Below are positions 44,046 through 52,785 of a DNA stretch of 64,000 bases, piece by piece (positions within the stretch are counted from its first letter, which is position 1; every line of letters starts with the position of its first letter). The stretch spans positions 372,001 to 436,000 of the forward strand of contig NZ_RHHR01000010.1 in assembly GCF_003710915.1 (NCBI RefSeq), in the 5' to 3' direction. Position numbers and translations under genes: made by a program. The DNA comes from Brevibacillus invocatus (GTDB taxonomy: Bacteria > Bacillota > Bacilli > Brevibacillales > Brevibacillaceae). The notes below the pieces were generated by a model. The model searched no databases. It had not been told where the DNA came from and saw only the letters and a list, made by a program, of their open reading frames with translations.

Positions 44046-44183
44046 TCAAGCACTCGCTTTGGAAATTCGTATGTTACGTTGTTTCAATTCCTGGCTCAGT
44101 AGTTCAATAAAAGCAGCATCTAGTTGAAGGTCGATAGCACGATGATATACCTCTATCAACATTTGATCGCTCATGTATTTCAC
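44046..44183 (-). CDS. sda: Sda-type checkpoint inhibitor of sporulation kinases
   Basis: 45 residues from a GTG with GGAGGTGA 6 bases upstream. The product starts MKYMSDQMLIEVYHRAIDLQ and continues AAFIELLSQELKQRNI, which aligns without gaps with B. subtilis Sda (46 residues, helical hairpin, LSDELLIESYFKA pattern). Sda blocks KinA autophosphorylation when replication initiation is disturbed. The GTG was preferred over the ATG three codons later because it restores the family's N terminus. DnaA-box-like sites lie upstream. Confidence 0.85.
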   Translation of the reverse strand: MKYMSDQMLIEVYHRAIDLQLDAAFIELLSQELKQRNIRISKASA

Positions 44184-44251
44184 CCTTGCTCACCTCCAGC
44201 TTTCTGATGAACCCATTTTATCAAAAGCTTGTACATCGAACAATCGTTCCT

Positions 44252-44360
44252 CTATCCACAAGCCTTGTGGACATCGTGTGGGTATCTTGTGGGCAAACTG
44301 TGCGCAAGTTCCGAAAACCCATTTGCCTCTATGTGAATATCCAAATCGAAGATATCCACA
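44252..44360. promoter_or_regulatory. Cluster of DnaA-box-like sites upstream of sda
   Basis: Compared with TTATCCACA: CTATCCACA at 44252-44260 (8/9) and ATATCCACA at 44352-44360 (8/9) on the plus strand; on the minus strand sites at 44266-44274, 44277-44285, 44288-44296 and 44332-44340 (each 7/9). They lie 69-177 bases before the sda start. In B. subtilis DnaA activates sda through such boxes. Confidence 0.6.
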
Positions 44361-44419
44361 ATTACTCGATTTTTGTCGAAAGAAAAATATTCCTCACTAC
44401 GGTTTTTCGTACAAAAATG

Positions 44420-44452
44420 AAAAAAGGCCTTCCCAAAAGAAGGCCTTTTTTC
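44420..44452 (-). terminator. Terminator of rocD
   Basis: AAAAAAGGCCTTC pairs with GAAGGCCTTTTTT around CCAAAA; symmetrical, 15 bases after the rocD stop. Confidence 0.88.
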
Positions 44453-44467
44453 ATGTCTCACTCCTAT

Positions 44468-45679
44468 TTACGGTTGTGCAATCTCGGTAACATGCAAAAT
44501 TTGTTTGATCCGCTCGATTGCCCAGTCCAGCTCTTCTTTGCTGATGACAAGTGGTGGAGCAAAACGAATGGTCGTTTCATGGGTTTCCTTGCAGAGCAGA
44601 CCCAGCTCTTTCAGCTTTTCGCAGTATGGTCGCGCAGCTGTCGACAATTCCAGGCCAATGAATAATCCCCGACCACGAATATCCTGAATCAATGGATTTT
44701 GGATTTCCTCTAATTTCTCCTTGAAATAAGCCCCAAGCTCCAGAGATCGTTGTACCAAGCCCTCGTCTTCCAATACGTCCATCGCCGCCACAGCAACCGC
44801 ACATGCCAACGGATTACCGCCAAATGTGGAACCGTGCGAGCCTGGTTCGAAAACATTGAGAACTTCCTTGTCAGCCGCAACAGCAGAAATCGGGAGCACG
44901 CCGCCACCCAGGGCCTTGCCCATGATGTACATATCAGGCTTGACACCTTCCCAGTCGCTGGCAAACAGCTTTCCTGTTCGTCCAAATCCGGTTTGGATCT
45001 CGTCGCTTACCAGAAGGACATTGTTTTCTTTACATACATCATACGCTGCTTTCAGGAAGCCCTCAGGAGGCATGATGATCCCTGCTTCTCCTTGGATGGG
45101 TTCAAGCATAAAGGCAGCGGTATTTGGAGTAATGGCTTGTTTCAGTGCATCAATGTCTCCGTATGGAATGATCTTGAATCCTGGAGTAAAGGGACCAAAG
45201 CCGCGGCGATATTCTTCCGCTGAAGAGAAGGAAGTGACCGTGACCGTACGACCGTGAAAGTTACCTTCGCAGACAATGATTTCAGCTTTATCCGCCTCTA
45301 CCTTCTTCACGTCATAGGCCCATCGCCGCACTGCTTTTATCGCGGTCTCTACCGCTTCAGCCCCTGTGTTCATCGGCAAAATCATGTCTTTGCCGGTTAA
45401 GGCTGACAGTTTTTCGTAAAAGATACCCAGCTGATCGTTGTAGAAGGCACGCGAAGTGAGTGTCACCTTGTCCGCTTGATCCTTCAGTGCAGCGATGATG
45501 CGCGGGTGACGATGTCCCTGGTTCAGTGCAGAGTATGCGCTTAGCATGTCCAGATATTTGTTGCCTTCCGGATCGTATACCCATACTCCCTCGGCACGAT
45601 TAATCACAATCGGGAGTGGATGATAGTTATGCGCTCCGAATTTTTCCGTTTGCTCAATCACTGCTTTTGTATGTGTCAT
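44468..45679 (-). CDS. rocD: Ornithine aminotransferase
   Basis: 403 residues from an ATG after GAAGGAGG. Class III aminotransferase with ornithine-specific features: [57 protein letters not shown] and the PLP Lys in [11 protein letters not shown]. Converts ornithine and 2-oxoglutarate to glutamate semialdehyde and glutamate in arginine breakdown. A sigma-54 promoter stands upstream and the activator rocR is divergent. Confidence 0.94.
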   Translation of the reverse strand: MTHTKAVIEQTEKFGAHNYHPLPIVINRAEGVWVYDPEGNKYLDMLSAYSALNQGHRHPRIIAALKDQADKVTLTSRAFYNDQLGIFYEKLSALTGKDMILPMNTGAEAVETAIKAVRRWAYDVKKVEADKAEIIVCEGNFHGRTVTVTSFSSAEEYRRGFGPFTPGFKIIPYGDIDALKQAITPNTAAFMLEPIQGEAGIIMPPEGFLKAAYDVCKENNVLLVSDEIQTGFGRTGKLFASDWEGVKPDMYIMGKALGGGVLPISAVAADKEVLNVFEPGSHGSTFGGNPLACAVAVAAMDVLEDEGLVQRSLELGAYFKEKLEEIQNPLIQDIRGRGLFIGLELSTAARPYCEKLKELGLLCKETHETTIRFAPPLVISKEELDWAIERIKQILHVTEIAQP

Positions 45680-45722
45680 ATTGACGACCTCCTTCAAAAT
45701 GGACACTTTCCTTACTGAGTAG

Positions 45723-45738
45723 AGCAAGAATGATGCCA
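45723..45738 (-). promoter_or_regulatory. Sigma-54 (SigL) promoter of rocD
   Basis: On the minus strand TGGCAT-N5-TTGCT, nearly the consensus TGGCAC-N5-TTGCW, with GG and GC at the required 10-base spacing. The predicted start is about 33 bases before the rocD ATG. Confidence 0.8.
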
Positions 45739-45812
45739 ACACGACAACCAGTGCTGCAATAGGAATCCCCTACAAAAACGCAAAATTTTTTTACTTCTAT
45801 CCATGCTGCCAT

Positions 45813-45827
45813 TTTTTGCTGCAAAAA
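45813..45827. promoter_or_regulatory. Candidate RocR upstream activating site
   Basis: Perfect palindrome TTTTTGC-T-GCAAAAA, about 80 bp upstream of the sigma-54 promoter and directly before the rocR -35 box. This is where an enhancer-binding protein could activate rocD and limit its own gene. Assignment to RocR is inference. Confidence 0.5.
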
Positions 45828-45830
45828 TCC

Positions 45831-45858
45831 TTGGCACATTTCGCAACTATGCTATGAT
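45831..45858 (+). promoter_or_regulatory. rocR promoter
   Basis: TTGGCA (45831-45836) and TATGAT (45853-45858) with a 16-bp spacer, sigma-A type, 85 bases before the rocR start. Confidence 0.5.
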
Positions 45859-45942
45859 TAAGCTATAAGAAAACCTCTATCTATCGGGGCCTTCGTCAGG
45901 CCACTCCCCCGTAACTTTTGAGGTAGAAAGCTGGTGATTCCC

Positions 45943-47361
45943 ATGTCATCTCCCCTGCAACACCACGGACCGGATACGTTGCTTCGGATGTACGAGCATA
46001 TCCTGAATGAAATCAACGAGGGTGTCCATATCATCGATCGTAACGGCACAACGATCCTTTACAACCGCAAAATGATGGAGTTGGAAGCGATGACGGCTCA
46101 GGATGTGTTGAATAAACCTTTGTCAGAGGTATTCGTCTTTCCTGAGGGTCAAGCGAGTACATTGCTCACTTGCTTGCAAACGGGCAAGAGTATCCGCAAT
46201 ACCAAACAAACGTACTTCAATGGAAAGCGCAAAGAAATCACGACAATCAACCATACCCTCCCCATCGTCGAGAATGGACAGGTGATCGGAGCTGTCGAAA
46301 TCGCCAACGACATCACGAAAATGGAACGGTTGATTCGTGAAAATCTCCAGGAAAAAAACGGCGCACGCTATACATTTGCTGATATCGTTGGCAACAGTTT
46401 GTCACTGCGAGAAGTAGTGGCAAATGCCAGCCGTGCAGCCCGTACCTCATCCTCAGTTCTGGTGGTCGGCGAGACAGGAGCGGGCAAGGAATTGTTTGTG
46501 CAAAGCATCCACAATGCCAGTCACCGTGCTTCCCGACCTTTTATCTCGCAAAACTGTGCTGCCCTGCCGGACACCCTGATCGAGGGACTGCTATTCGGGA
46601 CTGCACGTGGTGCGTTTACAGGAGCTATAGAGCGTCCCGGTCTTTTTGAACAGGCAGAAGCTGGCACACTTTTCTTGGATGAGATCAACGCGCTTAGTAT
46701 GCCTCTCCAGGCCAAATTGTTACGTGCTTTGCAGGAGAAGACCATTCGACGCATCGGCGATACCAAAGACCGCGCGATCGATGTCCGAATCATAGCAGCA
46801 TTGAACGAAGATCCGATCGAGGCCATCGCCAATCAGCATTTGCGAAAAGATCTTTACTACCGCCTGGGCGTGGTCACCTTGTTCATCCCACCGCTTCGCG
46901 AACGGTTGGAGGATGTTCCGGTTCTTGTGGAGCATTTTATTCAAAAGTACAATCCGTTGTTTCAAATGGAAGTCACGGGTGTCAGTGAAGATGCGATGGC
47001 CTTTTTCATGCAGCACGACTGGCCGGGCAACATCCGTGAGCTGCAGCACTTGATCGAGGGTGCGATGAATTTGATGGGTGAGGAAACGCTGATTACGCTC
47101 GAGCATTTACCCTTGCACTTTTTGGGTCGATCACCAGCCGTAAACGTGAACAACACTGTCAGTCACACCCCATCTATTTCAACTCCGCCTTCGGGACAGC
47201 CACTCAAGGAGGTCATGGAGGATTTTGAAACCTCCTACATCCAACAGACTGTTACCAAGCACAATGGCAATATCTCCAGAGCGGCGAAGGAGCTGCAAAT
47301 CAGCAGACAAAGCTTGCAGTACCGATTGAAAAAATTGGGAATCCGCAATCCCAACGATTAG
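45943..47361 (+). CDS. rocR: RocR-like sigma-54-dependent activator with PAS domain
   Basis: 472 residues. PAS domain 15-125 (INEGVHIIDRNGTTILYNRKMMELEAMT), AAA+ domain 145-385 with Walker A VGETGAGKELF, the sigma-54 contact loop as GTARGAFTGAIERPG (canonical GAFTGA), Walker B GTLFLDEINALS and R-finger region YYRLGVVTL; Fis-type HTH at the end (NISRAAKELQISRQSLQYRLKKLG). It should activate rocD in response to ornithine or citrulline, with SigL. The ATG at 45943 follows AAGCTGGTGA. Confidence 0.9.
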   Translation: MSSPLQHHGPDTLLRMYEHILNEINEGVHIIDRNGTTILYNRKMMELEAMTAQDVLNKPLSEVFVFPEGQASTLLTCLQTGKSIRNTKQTYFNGKRKEITTINHTLPIVENGQVIGAVEIANDITKMERLIRENLQEKNGARYTFADIVGNSLSLREVVANASRAARTSSSVLVVGETGAGKELFVQSIHNASHRASRPFISQNCAALPDTLIEGLLFGTARGAFTGAIERPGLFEQAEAGTLFLDEINALSMPLQAKLLRALQEKTIRRIGDTKDRAIDVRIIAALNEDPIEAIANQHLRKDLYYRLGVVTLFIPPLRERLEDVPVLVEHFIQKYNPLFQMEVTGVSEDAMAFFMQHDWPGNIRELQHLIEGAMNLMGEETLITLEHLPLHFLGRSPAVNVNNTVSHTPSISTPPSGQPLKEVMEDFETSYIQQTVTKHNGNISRAAKELQISRQSLQYRLKKLGIRNPND

Positions 47362-47373
47362 TGTAAAGGTAAA

Positions 47374-47422
47374 AAAGAAAAGCTTGTGACGCCCTTCGAG
47401 GAGCGCACAAGCTTTTCTTTCT
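47374..47422 (+). terminator. Terminator of rocR
   Basis: AGAAAAGCTTGTG pairs with CACAAGCTTTTCT around GACGCCCTTCGAGGAGCG, then T-rich sequence. Confidence 0.83.
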
Positions 47423-47439
47423 TTTCGTCATGTTGAGTC

Positions 47440-47547
47440 CTATATGGAGATACTTACAATTTCTGTGACTACAACCATCGCAAATACGGCAAATCCCAGG
47501 GAACTCGTAACTAGCAGCATGAGCTTCAGTTTTTTCATATCTTCCAT
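47440..47547 (-). CDS. 35-residue single-helix protein
   Basis: ATG at 47547 with GAGAGGG upstream; product begins MEDMKKLKLMLLVTSSLGF, continues through one membrane helix (AVFAMVVVTEIV) and ends SISI. Could be a small membrane protein; nothing else supports it beyond start signal, length and hydrophobic profile. No family recognised. Confidence 0.4.
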   Translation of the reverse strand: MEDMKKLKLMLLVTSSLGFAVFAMVVVTEIVSISI

Positions 47548-47633
47548 GAAATGGTCCCTCTCTTTCCTGCGCCAAACGTCTATACCGTTATATACGTTTG
47601 ACTACAGAAAAATGTTTCAGGTCGCTCAAGTTT

Positions 47634-48851
47634 TCATAAATTTGCCATCTTTGTACAATCCTTTTCCATCTCATTGGTATCCTGCTCCATCTGATACAGC
47701 TTCCAGGCAACAATCAGACCGACCAAGAGACAAATGCTCCATGGCATCCACGGCATGGCCATCTCTCTGCCCAGGTCGTACACCCAGCCGCCGACAATCT
47801 GTCCGACGGAACCTCCAATGGCAACCGAGTAACCATTAAAGCCATAGTAGGCACCTACCAGCTCTTTTGGCGCAAATCTCGGTACCATCTCCACCAGGTT
47901 GGGAACAGAAATCATCGTTCCTAATGCGTAAAGGAACACGTTGATGAGCATGAGCCATAGTGATTGGGTAAAAGTAAGCATGAACAGTCCGATGCCCATG
48001 ACCAGTGTACCGATCCCAATCAAGGTAAGTCTTTGCTGATAGCCGTCCAGCCACCGCGTGACCTGCATTTGCAGCACGATGACGGAAATGGAAACCGTCG
48101 ACAGGACGACACCTACGTAAAATTTATCATGCATCACATCCTCGACAAATCGAGGGATCGTCAGGAAGATCTGCATGTTCAGATAATAGTAGCCCATCAA
48201 AATAATCGTAAAGCGTACAAAGCGTTTGTCTTTGATGACATGCGACATGCTCTCCCAAACGCTGTATCGGGTGTTCTTCGCTGCAATCGGTGGCAGTAGA
48301 AAGAACAACACGAGTCCGCAAAGGGCGAAAATACCCCCTGCAAACAAAGAAAGGTACGTAAAGTCGACCGCTGCCAGCGCAGTACCCACCAGTTGGGAGC
48401 CGACGACACCGATATTACCCAATACATTGCGGAAAGCGAATACTTCCTTGCGCACGGAATCAGGTGTATGCACAGCAAATGCGGCCGATACTGCCGGGTC
48501 AAAGAGAGAACCCCCAAGACCTGATAAAATAGCAGCGACAAAGAAATGCCACGTCTCGGTGCAATACGCAAACATGGCAAAACCAACGGCACGTACAAGC
48601 ATGCCGATGACCATCGTGCCCTTGTAGCCAAATAAATCTGCCATCGCTCCGCCCAAAAAGGCGAATCCTTGCTGTGAAAATTGCCTGACACTTAATACCA
48701 AGGCAGCCATTGCCAAGGTCCAACCGATGCTCCCGGTCAAATGTAATGTGAGATACGGGATTAACGCATAAAAGCCTAGATTCATCATGAAGGAGGTGGA
48801 TAACAGCAGCTTTACAGCTAGCGGTGTCTCCCTCCATGTTTCGCTCTTCAT
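47634..48851 (-). CDS. MFS transporter, drug-efflux type
   Basis: 405 residues, 12 helices. The loop 2-3 MFS motif appears as GGAMADLFGYKGTMVIGMLVR, and the TM5 region has LSGLGGSLFDPAVSAAF. Resembles B. subtilis multidrug MFS proteins of the YttB/YfmO kind; substrate unknown. Divergent from a LysR regulator with a 133-base gap, so the regulator may control it. ATG after GGCG-type site at 48851. Confidence 0.85.
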   Translation of the reverse strand: MKSETWRETPLAVKLLLSTSFMMNLGFYALIPYLTLHLTGSIGWTLAMAALVLSVRQFSQQGFAFLGGAMADLFGYKGTMVIGMLVRAVGFAMFAYCTETWHFFVAAILSGLGGSLFDPAVSAAFAVHTPDSVRKEVFAFRNVLGNIGVVGSQLVGTALAAVDFTYLSLFAGGIFALCGLVLFFLLPPIAAKNTRYSVWESMSHVIKDKRFVRFTIILMGYYYLNMQIFLTIPRFVEDVMHDKFYVGVVLSTVSISVIVLQMQVTRWLDGYQQRLTLIGIGTLVMGIGLFMLTFTQSLWLMLINVFLYALGTMISVPNLVEMVPRFAPKELVGAYYGFNGYSVAIGGSVGQIVGGWVYDLGREMAMPWMPWSICLLVGLIVAWKLYQMEQDTNEMEKDCTKMANL

Positions 48852-48984
48852 GTCCTGTACGCCTCTCTCTCATATCTCCCGATTGATTTAGGGATACTCC
48901 CAGCTTAAAGAACAAGGTATACTTTGAGAAACGAACAAAATTGGTTATGGTTATCAAATATTTAGATAAGAGGGATTTTCCAGT

Positions 48985-49866
48985 ATGGACTTCGAACAAC
49001 TACGCGCTTTTTATACATTGGCTCAAACCAAAAACTTCACGAAAGCAGCAGAAATCCTGCATCTCGTACAATCAACGGTCACGATGCGTATCAAACAATT
49101 AGAGGAAAAAGTGGGAAAACCCCTCTTTGTTCGTGATAAACGAAGTGTCGAAATCACACAAGCGGGCTTAACACTATTGCCGTATGCCGAACGAATCCTG
49201 CAATTATCGCATGAAGCCTTAAATGAGGTCGCATCCTTGCATCCTTATGAAGACTACTTGTCCGTAGGCAGCCTGAATTCAATCTGGACCTCCATTCTCG
49301 AACCGATTTTAAAGGAATATCACTTCCGCTATCCGTCGATCGCTCTCAGCACAAAAACGGGCCGATCTTCCGATGTGATTCAATACCTGCTCGATAATGT
49401 CATCCAGATCGGCATCGTCTATGTCCCGCCGTCCTTGCCGAACTTCGACGTTATTCCCACGTGGGAAGACGAAGTGGTCCTGGTGTGCGACCCGAAGAGT
49501 ACTTTTGCCGAGACTAATACCGTCGATGCGAGCGAGCTTCGCCACCTGCCCATCCTGTACATGAGCTGGGGACCTCCATTTAATGAATGGATCCGACAAA
49601 CCCTGCCGCGCAATTACGTCCCACGCCTCAATGTAGACAAAGCGGAGCTGGCGATCGATCTGGTCAAGGAAGGGTTGGGTGTGAGCCTCTTGACTCGTTC
49701 TACCGTCAAGGCTGATCTTGCCGCCGGGACACTCAAGGAACTGATCATCACGGGCAACAAACCGCCAAAACGTTCTGCCTACATCGTATTGCCTCGCGAT
49801 AAAAAGAACAAGCCCAGCGTAGAAAAATGGCTGGGCTTGATGAAAGAATTCGGCTATCACACATAG
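48985..49866 (+). CDS. LysR-family transcriptional regulator
   Basis: 293 residues. N-terminal HTH (MDFEQLRAFYTLAQTKNFTKAAEIL then STVTMRIKQLEEKVGKPLFVRDKRSVEIT) and a type 2 periplasmic-binding effector domain (PILKEYHFRYPSIALSTKTGRSS, IGIVYVPP). It resembles the CysL/YwfK branch only loosely. Divergent to the MFS gene, a common LysR arrangement. ATG after AGAGGG. Confidence 0.88.
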   Translation: MDFEQLRAFYTLAQTKNFTKAAEILHLVQSTVTMRIKQLEEKVGKPLFVRDKRSVEITQAGLTLLPYAERILQLSHEALNEVASLHPYEDYLSVGSLNSIWTSILEPILKEYHFRYPSIALSTKTGRSSDVIQYLLDNVIQIGIVYVPPSLPNFDVIPTWEDEVVLVCDPKSTFAETNTVDASELRHLPILYMSWGPPFNEWIRQTLPRNYVPRLNVDKAELAIDLVKEGLGVSLLTRSTVKADLAAGTLKELIITGNKPPKRSAYIVLPRDKKNKPSVEKWLGLMKEFGYHT

Positions 49867-49873
49867 CCATGAT

Positions 49874-50375
49874 CTACCGAGTTGTTTCTAGTGGAGAGAC
49901 GATCGCAGGTCGTCTCTTTTCCCATCGCTGGTAAGTAATACGAGCTCCAAAATAGAGAACCATGGAAAGACAAAAGCCAGTCAGTATATCACTCAGGTAA
50001 TGAACCCCCAGATACACACGGCTCGCAGCCAATAAGAAGACCAGCGCGATCGCAACTGGCTGAATGAGCGACGACCAGCTTTTTTCCTACCAGCAGAGTG
50101 AGAAAGATCGTAAGCGCTTCTGACCGATACCCCTTGAAAAAACAAACGATCACCACGATGATTCCCAGAGGAGCCAGTGCACTCGCACCTCCCAAAAAGG
50201 TGAGTGCACTCAGAAAAGTCGTGATCCAATCCGCACGTATGACTTCCATCCATTCAAATGCGAGGCGGTCTGCTGCGGTTAGTGCACTGCTGATATGTAA
50301 ACCAAGCATCAAAATAGATAAAACAGCAAAGATACCGAGCTGTAACGGCTGCACAAAATTTTTAGTTTCGCTCAT
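49874..50375 (-). pseudogene. PAP2-family phosphatase, broken by internal deletion and frameshift
   Basis: The first frame (MSETKNFVQPLQLGIFAVLS to about residue 100, ending LLVGKK) holds the N-terminal helices of a PAP2 protein, then runs into unrelated sequence. The third motif SRVYLGVHYLSD with its membrane helix (DILTGFCLSMVLYF) follows in another frame and runs to the TAG at 49874. Motif 1 (KX6RP) and motif 2 (PSGH) are absent from all three frames. About 167 codons remain against 190-220 in the family. The start overlaps the yqxD stop (ATGA), so it was a coupled gene. Confidence 0.75.
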
Positions 50376-50824
50376 AAACAAACCTCTTTCTCCATCAATG
50401 AACGCAGGGATGCTGCAAAACGCTGATCATCCTCACGCGTACGGGCAGCAGGCCCACGTGTTCTTCCTCCCCCTCTGCGATATCGGGCTTTTTCATTGCG
50501 CTCCTCCAGATGGAACTCGATTCGGTCTGGATCAAAAATCATGCCGTGCGGTGTCAGAGAAAACGCCTTTTTACCCAAAATGAGTGCAGCAAGACCGATA
50601 TCCTGCGTGACGACGATATCCCCTACTCTGGTCTCGTTCGCTACCTTCATGTCGACCGCCTGCTGACCAGCGTCTACTACCGTATGGTTTTCCCCATGCA
50701 ATTGATGATTGAAGCTCGCGTATGTCAAACATCTCCAGTTCAATTCCGCACTCAGTGCTTGTGCGATCGCCAGTGCCTGGCGAGGGCAAGCATCTGCATC
50801 GATCAAGATGCGACGTTCTTTCAT
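50372..50824 (-). CDS. yqxD: YaiI/YqxD family protein (UPF0178, DUF188)
   Basis: 150 residues. ILIDADACPRQALAIAQ, VVDAGQQAVDMKVANETRVGDIVVTQDIGLAALILGKKA and the Arg-rich GGGRTRGP segment are the family signature, with the acidic residues of a PIN-like nuclease fold. Function not established. The ATG after GGGTGG was chosen; further upstream codons lack a site. Confidence 0.9.
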   Translation of the reverse strand: MKERRILIDADACPRQALAIAQALSAELNWRCLTYASFNHQLHGENHTVVDAGQQAVDMKVANETRVGDIVVTQDIGLAALILGKKAFSLTPHGMIFDPDRIEFHLEERNEKARYRRGGGRTRGPAARTREDDQRFAASLRSLMEKEVCL

Positions 50825-50909
50825 GGGCATCCACCCTTTCCTGCGCTTTTCTCTCCCCAATCCGTCTCCATTTTTGATATGATGGGAATGGAGAGGAGTG
50901 AACGAACCA

Positions 50910-51224
50910 TTGCGTTACCAATTTATACAAGATGAACGACTTGGCATTTCGCTGCCCATGCTCCATTTGGACTGGGACGACTATTCGAGCGAAGAGCGAG
51001 CTGACATACTCTTGGAGTGGGAGGAAATTCGAGCAACCATTCCAGATCGCATCCTCCAATTGGAAGTGATCATCATTGAAAAAACCAAGCAAATGTCAGA
51101 AGAGGAAAATTTCCTACGCTCTTGCGAATTAAACAGCGAAATCCATGAATTGGCCAGTCTCATAAATGATCTTAATATATGGTTCCGAGTACAGCAAGAT
51201 CACGACACCAAAGTGCACCAATGA
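50910..51224 (+). CDS. Hypothetical helical protein
   Basis: 104 residues. A TTG start is chosen since GGAGAGGAG lies 9 bases upstream; an earlier in-frame GTG lies inside that site. The sequence is Glu-rich and mostly helical (EERADILLEWEEIRATIPDRILQLEVIIIEKTKQM, LRSCELNSEIHELASLINDL). No family recognised. Cytosolic. Followed by a terminator. Confidence 0.6.
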   Translation: MRYQFIQDERLGISLPMLHLDWDDYSSEERADILLEWEEIRATIPDRILQLEVIIIEKTKQMSEEENFLRSCELNSEIHELASLINDLNIWFRVQQDHDTKVHQ

Positions 51225-51254
51225 TCTTCCTATGAACCAGCAGTTGGCGAATTG

Positions 51255-51292
51255 AAAAAGACATTCAAACAACGTTTGAATGTCTTTTTCGC
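51255..51292 (+). terminator. Terminator after the gene ending at 51224
   Basis: AAAAAGACATTCAAAC pairs with GTTTGAATGTCTTTTT. Symmetrical; may also serve the convergent protease gene. Confidence 0.88.
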
Positions 51293-51320
51293 TTTGGTCC
51301 CTCGACCACGTCACACGATT

Positions 51321-52247
51321 TTATACAGTTGTCGCCTTCACTTTTATCCGTCGAGCCATTTGCAGTGCCATCAGGCCAGTGACGTGTGGGGCTGCCATTG
51401 ACGTCCCATTCAGCTTTCGGAATTGATTACCCGGCCACGTAGATAATATGTCTACCCCAGGGGCTCTCCGATCGGCTCCCTTGCCCCTTGAGCTGAACGA
51501 TGCCAGATTGCCGTTCTGATCGATCGCACTAACTCCCACTACCCCATCGTATCTGGCGGGATATTCGACTTCTCCGCCATTGTTCCCCGCTGAAGCCACC
51601 ATCACAACGCCACGGTCATTTGCCTTTTTAATGACGCGTGCGAGTGCCTCACTGTACTGCGGCATGCCAAAGCTCATGTTGACGATGTCCATTCCATTCT
51701 CGATCGACCAGTTGATGGCCCTCAGAATCGTAGCGAGGGATGACTTTCCTTCCTCGTCGAAGGCACGTATGTCATAGATATGGGACTCTGGAGAAACGCC
51801 AACGATTCCTCTTTGATTCATCTCGGCTACGATAATTCCAGCCACGTGTGTGCCGTGACCATTTTGCCTGCCGCGAACAAAGTCGACACCACCTTTGACT
51901 CGGTTCTTTAATTCAAAATGATCGCGTGAGATCCCTGTATCGATGACACCGATCTTGACTCCCGCACCCTTTCCCTTTTTCCAGCGCCGTTGTGCACCAA
52001 CATACTTCACACCCCATGGGATCTCTTCTTCCGCATGCAGCTTTATTGTCAAATTTTCTTCCACAGTCGCCTTGTAGCGTTCACAGTGCTTTTGAATCAA
52101 CCGATACACCTGTTGATTCACGCACATACAGGACATGTCATCGAAGCTGCGCCACGGCTTTTTTTCCTTTTGGGACCTGATTTTTCCCTGCAAGTCACGT
52201 AATATCTCGCCAAATGGCGTTTCCTGATGAAAGCTGATAATCTTCAA
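51321..52247 (-). CDS. S8 subtilisin-like serine protease without signal peptide
   Basis: 308 residues from a TTG with GGAGG 8 bases upstream. Catalytic triad: Asp in IGVIDTGISRDH, His in GHGTHVAGI, Ser in LNGTSMAAPHVTG; oxyanion Asn in VASAGNNGG. Residues 1-75 form a short N-terminal extension with MSCMCVNQQVYRL and no export signal, so it is either intracellular or leaves by another route. B. subtilis IspA is of similar length (319). The N-terminal part resembles the propeptide/I9 region weakly (ENLTIKLHAEEEIPWG). Confidence 0.88.
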   Translation of the reverse strand: MKIISFHQETPFGEILRDLQGKIRSQKEKKPWRSFDDMSCMCVNQQVYRLIQKHCERYKATVEENLTIKLHAEEEIPWGVKYVGAQRRWKKGKGAGVKIGVIDTGISRDHFELKNRVKGGVDFVRGRQNGHGTHVAGIIVAEMNQRGIVGVSPESHIYDIRAFDEEGKSSLATILRAINWSIENGMDIVNMSFGMPQYSEALARVIKKANDRGVVMVASAGNNGGEVEYPARYDGVVGVSAIDQNGNLASFSSRGKGADRRAPGVDILSTWPGNQFRKLNGTSMAAPHVTGLMALQMARRIKVKATTV

Positions 52248-52432
52248 CTCATTAGCCTCCTGTCATGCTTCTTTCTGCCTCATCCTATGTGCTTTTGACC
52301 TTGGAGGGTTGGGCATTTACACATGCCTGCCAAAATAGGCGAGAAAACCGGTGCATGTGTCCAGACAAGACAGTAGCTTCTTCCATATAACTGCATGGAG
52401 ACCAGCCACCAGCATGAGAGGAGCGAATGAGC

Positions 52433-52663
52433 ATGGGAAAAGAAAAAGCCAATGACATATTGAAGAAAATCAACAAAAAGAGCAAGAAAAAATGGAAAAT
52501 GGACGATATCAAGGCACTTGGCAAGGGATATACCAAAAAAGACCTCAAGAACGGTAAGAAATTGGATGAACTGATCAAAAAGGTAAGCAAAGCTGTAGGT
52601 GTAAAATTGAGTGACAAACAAATGTCTTCCGTTAAAAAACAAGTGCAAGATCGACTGGGATAA
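52433..52663 (+). CDS. SpoVIF-like small sporulation protein
   Basis: 76 residues, very Lys-rich. The pattern DDIKALGKGYTKKDLKNGKKLDELIKKVSKAVGVKLSDKQ resembles the stage VI sporulation protein F family, although the N-terminal block is not typical. The second ATG (52433) fits the GGAG spacing better than one six bases earlier. Ends with its own terminator. Family assignment is moderate. Confidence 0.6.
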   Translation: MGKEKANDILKKINKKSKKKWKMDDIKALGKGYTKKDLKNGKKLDELIKKVSKAVGVKLSDKQMSSVKKQVQDRLG

Positions 52664-52675
52664 GATGTTTCAAGG

Positions 52676-52711
52676 GGATGCAACCACAATGGGTTGCATC
52701 CCACTTTTTAT
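52676..52711 (+). terminator. Terminator of the SpoVIF-like gene
   Basis: GGGATGCAACC (52676-52686) pairs with GGTTGCATCCC, then ACTTTTT. Confidence 0.85.
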
Positions 52712-52723
52712 GAAATCCATACA

Positions 52724-52756
52724 AAAATGGAGAGCTGAGAGGCTCTCCATTTTTGC
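52724..52756 (-). terminator. Terminator of the 31-residue gene
   Basis: AAAATGGAGAGC pairs with GCTCTCCATTTT around TGAGAG; T residues on both sides allow leftward use. Confidence 0.82.
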
Positions 52757-52785
52757 AGTATTGTCAACCAGATCGCTGGTATGTC

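Noticed and set aside
45832-45847. TGGCAC-like sigma-54 promoter on the plus strand before rocR
   Set aside because: The GG to GC spacing is two bases too short; a sigma-A promoter at 45831-45858 explains the region better.
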